Below are positions 16,894-24,993 of a DNA stretch of 64,000 nt, piece by piece. A program made the position numbers and the translations under genes. The notes beneath the pieces are model-generated. The model searched no databases, was not told the DNA's origin, and saw only the letters and a list, made by a program, of their open reading frames with translations. Numbering within the stretch: the first letter of the stretch is position 1; each line of letters opens with the position of its first letter. This stretch comes from JBBDMU01 sp040905685 (GTDB lineage Bacteria > Bacteroidota > Rhodothermia > Balneolales > Natronogracilivirgulaceae): positions 1-64,000 of the forward strand of contig JBBDRB010000077.1 of the NCBI GenBank assembly GCA_040905685.1. Direction: 5' to 3'.

Positions 16894-18822
16894 ATGGATG
16901 ATTTGATGGCCCGGACTTTAACCAACCTTAAGAAATATTGGGGTTATACGGAGTTTCGTCCGGGTCAGGAAGAGGTTGTGCGAAGTGTGCTGGAAAGCCG
17001 TGAAACCGTGGTGTTGTTCCCTACCGGAGGAGGAAAATCCCTGTGTTATCAACTGCCGGCTACGGTGCTGGATGGGTTAACGGTAGTTATCTCTCCATTG
17101 GTGGCGCTTATGCAGGATCAGGTGAGTCAACTTACCAAAGCCGGGATTTCAGCCGCTTTCATTAACAGCACCCTGCCTGCCTATGAGGTTGAACAACGCC
17201 TGGTCAATGCGCGTAACGGGATGTACCGGATCCTGTATTGCGCTCCGGAACGGCTGAAAACACAGATGTGGCAAAACAACCTGGACGATTTGCCGATCAG
17301 GCTGATAGCGATAGACGAAGCCCATTGCATTTCCGAATGGGGCCATGATTTTCGTCCATCTTACCGGCAGATAAAAGCTGCTTTTCTACCTGTCGCCGAT
17401 AAGGTTCGCTGGATGGCTCTTACGGCCACCGCCACGCCGGAGGTGCGTGACGATATCATACAATGCCTGGAATTTAAGGATCCCCATATTATTTCCAGAG
17501 GATTTGAGCGGCCGAATCTCAAATGGTGGGTAATCCGGGAAGAGCGGAAGGAACGGCGGTTGAACCAAATCATGCAAAAAGCCCGGGGAAGCGGACTCGT
17601 CTATGCGGGCACACGGAAAACCTGCGAGAACCTGGCTCAAAATCTACGAAGTGTTAATATAAACGCCAGGGCCTATCACGCGGGACTCACGGGGGATCTG
17701 CGCAAGACGATACAGGAGGGATGGATAAACGGTGAAATTGCGGTTGTAGTAGCTACCAATGCCTTTGGGATGGGGATAGACAAATCCGACTGCCGGTATG
17801 TGGTCCATTATGATATGCCCTATTCGCTGGAAGCCTATTATCAGGAGGCCGGCCGGGCCGGCCGGGACGGCCGGGAGAGCTATCCCATTCTCCTGGCCAG
17901 GCCATCGGACCATGAAGCGGCAAAAAAGAATATTAAACAGACCTATCCCGACAGGGATGAACTTAAGCTGATCTATGATGCCATTTGTGATGACTGGAAC
18001 CTGGCGGCCGGATCGCAAATGGAAGAACCGGCAAAAATTATCATTGAACACCTGCAAAAACGAAACAAACTTTCGAAACGCATGCAATATGCTGGTATCC
18101 GGGTCCTGGAACAATTAGGGGTGCTCGCCGTCCACACGCATAAAAAATCCCAGACGGGCCTGAAGCTGCTGGTCGGCATCAACGCTTTCCCCGACGTGCT
18201 CGTTTCCATAAAGAGGAGCAGGAAAAGGGAGTTTCTTGACCGGCTGGTGCGGATATACGGACCGGAATGCTTTCATAAAATGTGCTTCGTTGAAACCGAA
18301 TACCTGCAAAATAAAATGAATATCGGCCTTAATAGCCTGACGAAGGCAATGAATGTGCTGGCCGGAGAGCAGCTGCTGGAATTTGATATTATCACGGATC
18401 AGCCGGTGGCAAGGCTCGTGGAAGCCAGAAGCGGCCGCTTCCCATTTTCAAAGAAACAGCTGGAATCCCACAGGAATACCCTGTTCGCCAAACTTGAACT
18501 GATGAACGGATATGTGCAGACCACGGGGTGCAGAAGCGCCTATATGCGCATGTATTTCGGCGAGACCGGCGTTCCTCCGGAGTGCGGGTTTTGCGATGTC
18601 TGCATAGGCAAGGGGCAGGGGAAGGCCGATATTTTCACCGAAGATAATATGAAAGCCATATGCGGTTTTCTGGAAAAGGGTCCGATGGATTTCAACGAAA
18701 TAAGCCGGCTGTCCCGTATCAGTGCCGGGAACCTCAAACCCATTCTTTCCTGGCTGAGCAGGGAAAACAAGATCCGGTCCGATATCAGCGGGACCGGCAT
18801 GACCTACCGGATCAAAAAATAA
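16894..18822 (+). CDS. RecQ-family ATP-dependent DNA helicase, short form
   Basis: 3'-to-5' DNA helicase of the RecQ family, 642 residues. Motifs: FRPGQEEVVRSVL (motif 0), Walker A FPTGGGKSLCYQLPA, DEAHCISEWGHDFRPSY (motif II and aromatic loop), MALTATATPEVRDDI, GMGIDKSDCRYVVHYDMP, and YYQEAGRAGRDGR. A zinc motif C546-x16-C563-x2-C566-x2-C569 (in CRSAYMRMYFGE and CGFCDVC) has the E. coli RecQ spacing but lies about 165 residues further along, after the winged-helix-like region, and there is no HRDC domain. It is therefore a variant RecQ rather than a simple orthologue. Confidence 0.88.
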   Translation: MDDLMARTLTNLKKYWGYTEFRPGQEEVVRSVLESRETVVLFPTGGGKSLCYQLPATVLDGLTVVISPLVALMQDQVSQLTKAGISAAFINSTLPAYEVEQRLVNARNGMYRILYCAPERLKTQMWQNNLDDLPIRLIAIDEAHCISEWGHDFRPSYRQIKAAFLPVADKVRWMALTATATPEVRDDIIQCLEFKDPHIISRGFERPNLKWWVIREERKERRLNQIMQKARGSGLVYAGTRKTCENLAQNLRSVNINARAYHAGLTGDLRKTIQEGWINGEIAVVVATNAFGMGIDKSDCRYVVHYDMPYSLEAYYQEAGRAGRDGRESYPILLARPSDHEAAKKNIKQTYPDRDELKLIYDAICDDWNLAAGSQMEEPAKIIIEHLQKRNKLSKRMQYAGIRVLEQLGVLAVHTHKKSQTGLKLLVGINAFPDVLVSIKRSRKREFLDRLVRIYGPECFHKMCFVETEYLQNKMNIGLNSLTKAMNVLAGEQLLEFDIITDQPVARLVEARSGRFPFSKKQLESHRNTLFAKLELMNGYVQTTGCRSAYMRMYFGETGVPPECGFCDVCIGKGQGKADIFTEDNMKAICGFLEKGPMDFNEISRLSRISAGNLKPILSWLSRENKIRSDISGTGMTYRIKK

Positions 18823-18830
18823 CCCATACC

Positions 18831-19247
18831 TTACTCCTGCTGTTCCTGCTGAGCCTCTCTCTGCTTTCGCTGCTGAGCCTGGTTTTGTTCTTCCCTTAGC
18901 TCTCTTCTGACCTGATTCATACGATCATATTCATTCCTTAATCTCCGGTTAGCTTCCTCAAGACGTTCGCGTTGTCCCTCTACGTCCTGATGGTAAAAAC
19001 TATGGCTTTCCTCAAAGGCTTCCACGCTGATGTTATAATTTTGCAGTATGGTATCCAGACCTTCCTCCCTGAGGGTGGAATCCGGATAGGTTTCATCTAT
19101 GGCATTCAGCAGGTGCAGCTCGGCGAGCAGATCAATATAAGTATCCTCCTGGATGATCTTCTCCGATTTGGTGGGAGCCGTACAGGCTGCCGCCGCTAAG
19201 CAGAACAGGGTAACGGAAAAAAGGGTATATGTGGTTCTACGGAACAA
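18831..19247 (-). CDS. DUF4296 lipoprotein
   Basis: A 138-residue lipoprotein with signal helix TLFSVTLFCLAAAAC (lipobox AAAC). The mature part matches DUF4296, a Bacteroidota-specific family: EDTYIDLLAELHLLNAIDE and ILQNYNISVEAFEESHSFYH. The last 50 residues are a Gln/Glu/Arg-rich probable coiled coil. Its function is unknown. The start is TTG at 19247 (no ATG is available), five bases after the stop of the SDR gene, so the two are probably co-transcribed. Confidence 0.8.
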   Translation of the reverse strand: MFRRTTYTLFSVTLFCLAAAACTAPTKSEKIIQEDTYIDLLAELHLLNAIDETYPDSTLREEGLDTILQNYNISVEAFEESHSFYHQDVEGQRERLEEANRRLRNEYDRMNQVRRELREEQNQAQQRKQREAQQEQQE

Positions 19248-19252
19248 AAAGG

Positions 19253-19969
19253 TTATTTCACCGGTGGTTTAGGTATCAGCGGGCGCATTACAAGTTCGTC
19301 AATCAAAAAATTGTCGGGCGTTTCCAGAACATGCACCAGCACACTGGCAACGTCACTACCCTTCAGCATATTGGAATGGACATCCCTTCCGGTCTTTTCG
19401 AAAAACCCGGTGGCAATGGAACCCGGATACAGGCAGGTTACTTTTATCCCAAACATACGCAATTCTTTCATCAGGGCATTGCTGAACCCTCTTACGCCGT
19501 GTTTAGTCGCGTTATAGGCAGACAGATCAGGATTGCTTACCAGGCCGGCCACGGAGGCTATATTAATAATGTGGGTGACATCAGGATCCTCCTTCATGAA
19601 GGGCACGATCAGCCGGGTTATATAAAACAGGCCCGACAAATTGACGCCGACCATATGGTCCCAATCCTCAACTGGCATTTCATCAACCGGTGAAAATCCA
19701 CCGAGCCCGGCGTTATTGATCAATATATCAGGTGAATGGTCTGCATTAAAGGTGGACGTCACGAAACGGGCTATCTCATCTTTATCGGTAATGTCCGCTT
19801 TTACCGTAATGAACGTTGACCCGAGCTCCTGTTGCAGGGCATCAAGGCGTTCTTTCCGGCGGGCCAGTCCGTAGACCGTAACGCCTTTTTCAACCAGGAT
19901 CCGGCTGAACTCTTCACCTATCCCGCTGCTTGCACCGGTAATGACTGCAATTTTGTCATTTAAAATCAT
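19253..19969 (-). CDS. Short-chain dehydrogenase/reductase (SDR)
   Basis: Classical SDR, 238 residues, NAD(P)-dependent oxidoreductase. Seen: TGASSGIGEEFSRIL cofactor loop, ARRKERLDAL (basic residues favour NADP), NNAGLGGFSPV, catalytic Ser in INIASVAGLVS and YxxxK in YNATKHGVRGFS, then YPGSIATGFF. The pattern resembles the YdfG/3-hydroxy-acid dehydrogenase-like group; the substrate is unknown. First gene of a two-gene unit with the DUF4296 lipoprotein; divergent from coaX. Confidence 0.88.
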   Translation of the reverse strand: MILNDKIAVITGASSGIGEEFSRILVEKGVTVYGLARRKERLDALQQELGSTFITVKADITDKDEIARFVTSTFNADHSPDILINNAGLGGFSPVDEMPVEDWDHMVGVNLSGLFYITRLIVPFMKEDPDVTHIINIASVAGLVSNPDLSAYNATKHGVRGFSNALMKELRMFGIKVTCLYPGSIATGFFEKTGRDVHSNMLKGSDVASVLVHVLETPDNFLIDELVMRPLIPKPPVK

Positions 19970-20027
19970 AAATTGTCAGGATTCTGTATGTGAAATGACT
20001 AACATGGATATTTAAAATTACATTCCC

Positions 20028-20762
20028 TTGAATTCCCTTTACTTGGATGTCGGTAATACCCGTATCAAACTAGCCGTATGCACGGATCAGGAATGGAGAA
20101 TCATTCATATTTTTGATTATGCCGAACGTGATGCACTCCTTAGCATGATAAGGGATAACCATATTTATTACCACCGTGTTTTGGTTTCCTCTGTGGTGAC
20201 GCCCGTTGCCGGCCTGTTGACGGAGGCCTGTCCGCGGGAAAAACTATTTATTTTTACCAACGAAAAGATCCCGATAAACCGTATTTCCTACGATAGCCAT
20301 TCTACCATGGGCGTAGACCGCTTTCTTGCCGCCAACGGGGCGTGGATCCAATGCCGGAGATCATGTATTGTTATTGATGCCGGAACAGCCTGTACCATCG
20401 ATTACATCGATAAAAACGGGGTGTTTCAGGGCGGTGTTATCATGCCCGGACTGAAATCCATGGAGGGGGAGCTGTTGAGATCTGCCAAGGCCCTGCCCGT
20501 TATTGAACGATCCATTCCGGACGAATGGCCGCCAAAATCGACGCAAACGGGCTTGCAATGGGGCCTTTTCGGTTCCTACCTGTTTGCCCTGGAAGCTCAT
20601 TTGCAGCGTTTTCTTAAAATGGACAAGAGGGCCGTTATCTGGCTTACCGGAGGGGATGGCAGGCTGATGACCCGGGTCATCACGCCGGAGATCCGTTTGG
20701 ATGAATTTCTGGTATTCAAAGGCCTGAAATCCCTGGTTGATGAAGAGGGTAATGGGTCGTAG
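20028..20762 (+). CDS. coaX: Type III pantothenate kinase
   Basis: Phosphorylates pantothenate, the first step of coenzyme A synthesis; with coaBC in this window it covers two steps of the pathway. Seen: LYLDVGNTRIKLAV (phosphate loop), GVDRFLAANGAWI, DAGTACTIDYIDKNGVFQGG and IMPGLKSMEGELL, then LTGGDGRLMTR. The start is TTG at 20028, the only one in frame just before the conserved first strand. The length of 244 is normal. Confidence 0.93.
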   Translation: MNSLYLDVGNTRIKLAVCTDQEWRIIHIFDYAERDALLSMIRDNHIYYHRVLVSSVVTPVAGLLTEACPREKLFIFTNEKIPINRISYDSHSTMGVDRFLAANGAWIQCRRSCIVIDAGTACTIDYIDKNGVFQGGVIMPGLKSMEGELLRSAKALPVIERSIPDEWPPKSTQTGLQWGLFGSYLFALEAHLQRFLKMDKRAVIWLTGGDGRLMTRVITPEIRLDEFLVFKGLKSLVDEEGNGS

Positions 20763-20765
20763 TCT

Positions 20766-22466
20766 CTACAAGGCTATGACCATCGTAGACAAAAGCCCGT
20801 CCAGGATAGAATCCACTATATAATTCAGAAAGGAATCTTCCATCCTGTCCATCTCATTTTCGACGGTGCCCTCGCGAAGGGATTCATCCTCACTTTCCTG
20901 ATCACTGGACCGCAGCAACAGGTTATTGGCCAGAAAAGATTCGATTTCATTGCCCAGATCCCGTGTGTAATCACGCGTATCCAGGGTTTCAATTTCCAGA
21001 TCACGGTAAGCTGCCTGCACGCTGCCTGTTGCCTCCCCGCCCAGTGACCGGATATCGATCATGATGCTATCAATAACACCGCTGCGAATGCGAATGCCTT
21101 CCAGGTCCACTAAAATGGAATTGAATAATTCGGCATTCATTTCCCCAAGGCGGCCCGAGAGATGAACAGGAAAATCCGGGGCAAGCAGGGGCATCGTTAT
21201 ATTCAGGTTTAGTTCCCCTTCTCCTTCGACCAGGGTGTTCAGGGAGATTCGTGCAGGCTGATCGGTGGTCATCAGATCCGGATCATTCGTAATATGTTGA
21301 ACGTCCCCCTGAAGATGATCCAGCGTAATGGTTCCCGGCCTGACGCCGTCTGCGGCCCGTTCCGAATAAATAACCCGGCCGTTTTCCAGGTTGACCTCCC
21401 GGATATTCAGGTAAAACCCCAGATCCTGCACCAATTCATGCGGCATCTGCGATGGCGAGGTTTTGGGAACGCCGATATCGGAAAACGAATCAAAGAGAAA
21501 GTTTGTAATGCTGACGGACCCGGCGAGGATATCCCGATGATCCAGCAGGCGGCGGTAGTCTATATCTGCGACGCGTATACGTGCGGCATTAAATATATTC
21601 CGGCTCTCGCGCGTTTCCAGCCGGTCGATAAATTCGGGGTCCGGAATGGTCGGTTCGTAACGGACACTGTCAACCTGAAAGAAGGCATCTGCCGTAGAGG
21701 CCGATACGGTACCGACAGAAAAATGATAGACCCCATCATCCAATTCACCCTCGTAACCCTCCACGGTGAGCCGGACATCATCGCTGAACAGGGTCCTGCT
21801 TTCATCCCGGGCAGCTGCAGAATCAACCCGGATGTTATCAAATTCCAGGTTTATCCCCCGGATGACCTGTTCAGTGGTCTGCTCATCTTTTTTTTGCCAG
21901 ACGGCTAACGTGGCACTGGTAATTTGAAGGTCATTTATATGGATTGCGGGCAATTGGTTAGCAAGTTGCCTGTGCAACGAATTCCGGCGGCTTTCGTTGT
22001 TATCATCTTCGCCGTCTCCGGCAAGATCCTGATCGATCATTAGCGATATAACCGGTTCGTCTATCCGCAGGGAATTCATTTCAATGCTGTCTTCACGTAA
22101 AAGCCGGACCAGGTTAACCCCTTCGAGGCGAAATCCGGACATACTGAATTCGTAGCGGAATGAGGGCAGGCTGTCGGCGTGCATATCACGCAAAACCTGC
22201 TCGTTGGCCGTCACGGAAATTCCGCCAGCCTGTACAGACCGGCGAAGCAGGGAATACTCAATGTCTTCAAGGTGAAGCGAATACAGCCCTCCGGTGGCTT
22301 TCTCTATGTTCTTGTTAACCTGATCCCTGATAAACCCTGCATCCACAATGATCAAGAGGGAAACATAGGCGGCTATCAGGATCAGGGCTATAGCTCCGGC
22401 AATGATGTACAGCCAGCGTATACTGCTGTTTTTAACCGGAGCGTTTTTTATTTGGTTAACATGCAA
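20766..22466 (-). CDS. AsmA-like membrane-anchored protein
   Basis: A 566-residue protein with one N-terminal membrane helix (IRWLYIIAGAIALILIAAYVS, residues 17-36) and a long beta-rich outside part. The spacing of hydrophobic strands and phrases such as LHLEDIEYSLLRRSV and LRIDEPVISLMID resemble AsmA/DUF748-type proteins, which span the periplasm and are linked to lipid transport or outer-membrane assembly. That role is inferred; no catalytic motif is visible. The only N-terminal start is TTG at 22466. Convergent with coaX; the SDR upstream ends 20 bases before it. Confidence 0.6.
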   Translation of the reverse strand: MHVNQIKNAPVKNSSIRWLYIIAGAIALILIAAYVSLLIIVDAGFIRDQVNKNIEKATGGLYSLHLEDIEYSLLRRSVQAGGISVTANEQVLRDMHADSLPSFRYEFSMSGFRLEGVNLVRLLREDSIEMNSLRIDEPVISLMIDQDLAGDGEDDNNESRRNSLHRQLANQLPAIHINDLQITSATLAVWQKKDEQTTEQVIRGINLEFDNIRVDSAAARDESRTLFSDDVRLTVEGYEGELDDGVYHFSVGTVSASTADAFFQVDSVRYEPTIPDPEFIDRLETRESRNIFNAARIRVADIDYRRLLDHRDILAGSVSITNFLFDSFSDIGVPKTSPSQMPHELVQDLGFYLNIREVNLENGRVIYSERAADGVRPGTITLDHLQGDVQHITNDPDLMTTDQPARISLNTLVEGEGELNLNITMPLLAPDFPVHLSGRLGEMNAELFNSILVDLEGIRIRSGVIDSIMIDIRSLGGEATGSVQAAYRDLEIETLDTRDYTRDLGNEIESFLANNLLLRSSDQESEDESLREGTVENEMDRMEDSFLNYIVDSILDGLLSTMVIAL

Positions 22467-22486
22467 AGGTTCAACCTGAGAAAGCT

Positions 22487-23326
22487 TTAACCGGCTATTA
22501 TGGTACCGCCGTTCGGGTGCATAACCTGTCCGGAAATGTAGGATGCTTCGTCGGATGCCAGGAAAACGTAACAGGGTGCCACTTCATTTGGTTGCCCTAC
22601 ACGCCCCATGGGGGTACTTTTACCGAATTCCTCCACATCCTCTTCCGGAAAAGTAGACGGGATCAAAGGGGTCCATATGGGTCCGGGTGCCACGGCATTA
22701 ACCCGGATATTGTTTCTGGCAAGAGCCTGGGAGAGCGACCGCGTAAAAGATAAAACAGCACCCTTGGCGGCAGAATAATCCAGTAAGGAGGGATTGCCCT
22801 TATAAGCGTTTATGGACGTGGTATTAATAATGCTGCCACCTTCTTTGATATGAGGCAAAGCAGCTTTCGTAAGGAAAAAAACAGAGAATACATTGGTGCG
22901 AAAGGTATATTCGAGTTGTTCTGCCGTAATATCTTCAATGGATTGCTTTGCATAATGCTCTGCGGCATTATTGATAAGGATATCAATTCTCCCGAATTCC
23001 TTCACGGTCTTATCCACTATTTCCCTGCACCGTGATTCCTGGCCAATATCACCAGGCAGCAAAATGCATTGCCTGTTTTCCTTCCTGATCAGTTCACGGG
23101 TTTTATCGGCGTCGTCATGTTCATCAAGATAGGAAATAACAACGTCGGCGCCCTCCCTGGCAAAGGCAATGGCAATGGCCCGGCCTATGCCACTGTCACC
23201 GCCCGTAATGAGGGCAACTTTGTCCAATAGCTTTTTGCCCTCCTGTTGGAAAGTACTTTCAGGTTTGGGATCCATTTCTTTTTCATGGCCGGGTTTACGT
23301 TCCTGATGCTGGGGAGGTTTCTCCAT
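22487..23326 (-). CDS. SDR oxidoreductase, general stress protein 39-like
   Basis: SDR of 279 residues with the extended charged N-terminus typical of the YdaD/GSP39/YhdF group. Seen: KVALITGGDSGIGRAIAIAF, LLPGDIGQESRCREIVD, ILINNAAEHYAKQSIEDI, catalytic Ser in IINTTSINAYKG and YxxxK in LDYSAAKGAVLSFTRSL, and VAPGPIWTPLIPSTFPEE. Relatives are sigma-B or RpoS-type stress proteins in other bacteria. The start is preceded by CAGGAG. It is divergent from CsbD across about 300 AT-rich bases. Confidence 0.88.
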   Translation of the reverse strand: MEKPPQHQERKPGHEKEMDPKPESTFQQEGKKLLDKVALITGGDSGIGRAIAIAFAREGADVVISYLDEHDDADKTRELIRKENRQCILLPGDIGQESRCREIVDKTVKEFGRIDILINNAAEHYAKQSIEDITAEQLEYTFRTNVFSVFFLTKAALPHIKEGGSIINTTSINAYKGNPSLLDYSAAKGAVLSFTRSLSQALARNNIRVNAVAPGPIWTPLIPSTFPEEDVEEFGKSTPMGRVGQPNEVAPCYVFLASDEASYISGQVMHPNGGTIIAG

Positions 23327-23624
23327 TATGTCATCTCCTGATTGATATAGATTTATCTGATCTGCCTAAACACATCAAACAGAATTTGCTAAAAGAGCGT
23401 TCGAAAAAAAACCATTCCTGCTCAACAAATAAACAGTCTGTTTTTTTAGCATACCCAGAGATCAGAGTATTGAACGTAACCGTAATAAAGCATTATAAGT
23501 CATTAAAAAACACTTAGATATTAGCTTTTTTATTTAAGCTATGTTACATTGCATTATATGATGTATCAATAAATATATCAGTCTAAATTTAAAATAATTT
23601 TAATAAAAATAAGAGGTATGCAGG
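23327..23624. promoter_or_regulatory. Divergent regulatory region between GSP39-like SDR and CsbD
   Basis: About 300 AT-rich bases without a gene. It must contain both outward promoters. A perfect odd palindrome AAACAG-T-CTGTTT lies at 23431-23443, and a six-pair inverted repeat TAGCTT-N8-AAGCTA at 23522-23541. These are candidate operator sites for regulation of the stress genes on both sides; no specific regulator is recognised. Confidence 0.4.
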
Positions 23625-23813
23625 ATGGATGACTTGAAAATTAAAGGAAATTGGAACGAAGTTAAAGGCAGATTAAAACAACAATATTCTAATTTAACCG
23701 ATGATGACCTACAATACACCGAAGGCAAAACGGACGAACTTGTAGGACGAATACAGCAGAAAACAGGCAAATCCAAAGAAGAAGTGGAAAAAATGATATC
23801 CGGTGAATATTAG
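23625..23813 (+). CDS. CsbD family stress protein
   Basis: A 62-residue protein with the full CsbD pattern: IKGNWNEVKGRLKQQYSNLT, DDLQYTEGKTDELVGRIQ and GKSKEEVEKMI. CsbD of B. subtilis and YjbJ of E. coli are abundant general-stress proteins of unknown mechanism. It starts a plus-strand run of stress-type genes. Confidence 0.92.
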   Translation: MDDLKIKGNWNEVKGRLKQQYSNLTDDDLQYTEGKTDELVGRIQQKTGKSKEEVEKMISGEY

Positions 23814-23915
23814 ATTCTATTTATGATGATTAACATGTTATATTATATACAAGTTTATCATAGTTGAGTCGTTTTAGTCACAATTAAATAAACGATAACA
23901 TAATCTATTATAAAA

Positions 23916-24410
23916 ATGGCTAAATTGGAATCAATAAATGATCTATTCATGCATGAATTAAAGGATATATATCATGCAGAACAACAACTCGTGGATGCAC
24001 TTCCGACTATAGGGGAGAAGATTTCATCTTCAGAACTGAAGTCTACAATGGAAATGCACCTTGGACAAACCAAAGATCAGGTAAAAAGGCTGGAGGAAGT
24101 TTTTGATAAGCTTGGCCAATCACCCCAGGCTGAAAAATGCCAGGCCATGGAGGGTTTGCTTGACGAATGCAGGGAAATAATGGATCAGGATGCAGACTCT
24201 GCGGTGATGGATGCGGCCCTGATCGCGGCCCAGCAGAAGGTTGAGCATTATGAGATTGCTTCGTACGGGACCCTGGTGACCTGGGCAAAAGAACTGGATA
24301 ATAGGGAAGTGAGTGAATTACTGGGAAAAACGCTTGATGAAGAAAAACAGGCAGATGAAAAATTAACCCAGATTGCCAAGCAAAGTGCTAATGAACGAGC
24401 TATGAAATAA
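23916..24410 (+). CDS. YciE/YciF-like ferritin-superfamily protein (DUF892)
   Basis: A 164-residue four-helix protein matching DUF892: INDLFMHELKDIYHAEQQLVDALP at the start (split as DLFMHELKDIYHAEQQLV) and QKVEHYEIASYGTLVTWAKEL with LDEEKQADEKLTQIA near the end. Conserved Glu and His residues (HEL, HAE, EHYE, DEE) are the probable di-iron ligands. YciE/F are induced by osmotic and stationary-phase stress. It lies 100 AT-rich bases after csbD and probably has its own promoter. Confidence 0.9.
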   Translation: MAKLESINDLFMHELKDIYHAEQQLVDALPTIGEKISSSELKSTMEMHLGQTKDQVKRLEEVFDKLGQSPQAEKCQAMEGLLDECREIMDQDADSAVMDAALIAAQQKVEHYEIASYGTLVTWAKELDNREVSELLGKTLDEEKQADEKLTQIAKQSANERAMK

Positions 24411-24440
24411 GCCTGAAATCATTAATTAGAGAGACAGATT

Positions 24441-24896
24441 ATGGATAATTCAGCAATAAAAGCAACGCTAAACAGGCTGATCGAGACCTGTAAAGACGGT
24501 CAGGAAGGATACAGAACGGCATCTGAAGATGTTGAGGATACCAACCTGAAATCCCTGTTTAGCTCATTCTCATTACAACGTTCGGAATTCGCCGGTGAAC
24601 TGCAGGATGTGCTGGTCAATCTGGGGGAAAGCCGTCCCGAGGATGAAAGCAGCTATACAGGCGCCCTGCACCGGGGCTGGATAAATTTGAAGCAGGCTTT
24701 AGCCGGCAAGGAAAGACAGGCCATTCTCAGTGAATGTGAGCGGGGCGACGATGCAGCCGTTAGCGAATACGAGAGTGCCCTGGAGGAAGAATTGCCAGTG
24801 CCTGTGAAGGAAGTGGTACTAAAACAATACAATGAAATTAAGGCAGCCCGGGACCGGGTAAAAGAACTCAGGAACATAGCGGAGGCTGCCGAATAA
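24441..24896 (+). CDS. PA2169-type four-helix-bundle protein (DUF2383)
   Basis: A 151-residue helical protein similar to the PA2169 family: LNRLIETCKDGQEGYRTASEDV, SLFSSFSLQRSEFAGELQ, GALHRGWINLKQALAG and ILSECERGDDAAVSEYESAL. The family is ferritin-like in fold but usually lacks a full metal site. It is commonly found beside other stress proteins. It ends at a strong hairpin terminator, and 30 bases separate it from the YciE-like gene. Confidence 0.88.
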   Translation: MDNSAIKATLNRLIETCKDGQEGYRTASEDVEDTNLKSLFSSFSLQRSEFAGELQDVLVNLGESRPEDESSYTGALHRGWINLKQALAGKERQAILSECERGDDAAVSEYESALEEELPVPVKEVVLKQYNEIKAARDRVKELRNIAEAAE

Positions 24897-24911
24897 TTTA
24901 TATAACCTAAA

Positions 24912-24955
24912 GACCCGGTATCCGGACCATTTGGATACCGGGTCTCCGGTTTTTT
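24912..24955 (+). terminator. Strong intrinsic terminator after the DUF2383 gene
   Basis: A perfect 12-pair stem: GACCCGGTATCC (24912-24923) with GGATACCGGGTC (24933-24944), a 9-base loop, and six T at 24950-24955. It closes the csbD, yciE-like, DUF2383 unit. Confidence 0.9.
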
Positions 24956-24993
24956 AATATAACTGCATAACAACATATCAGGAGGGTTAAGTT

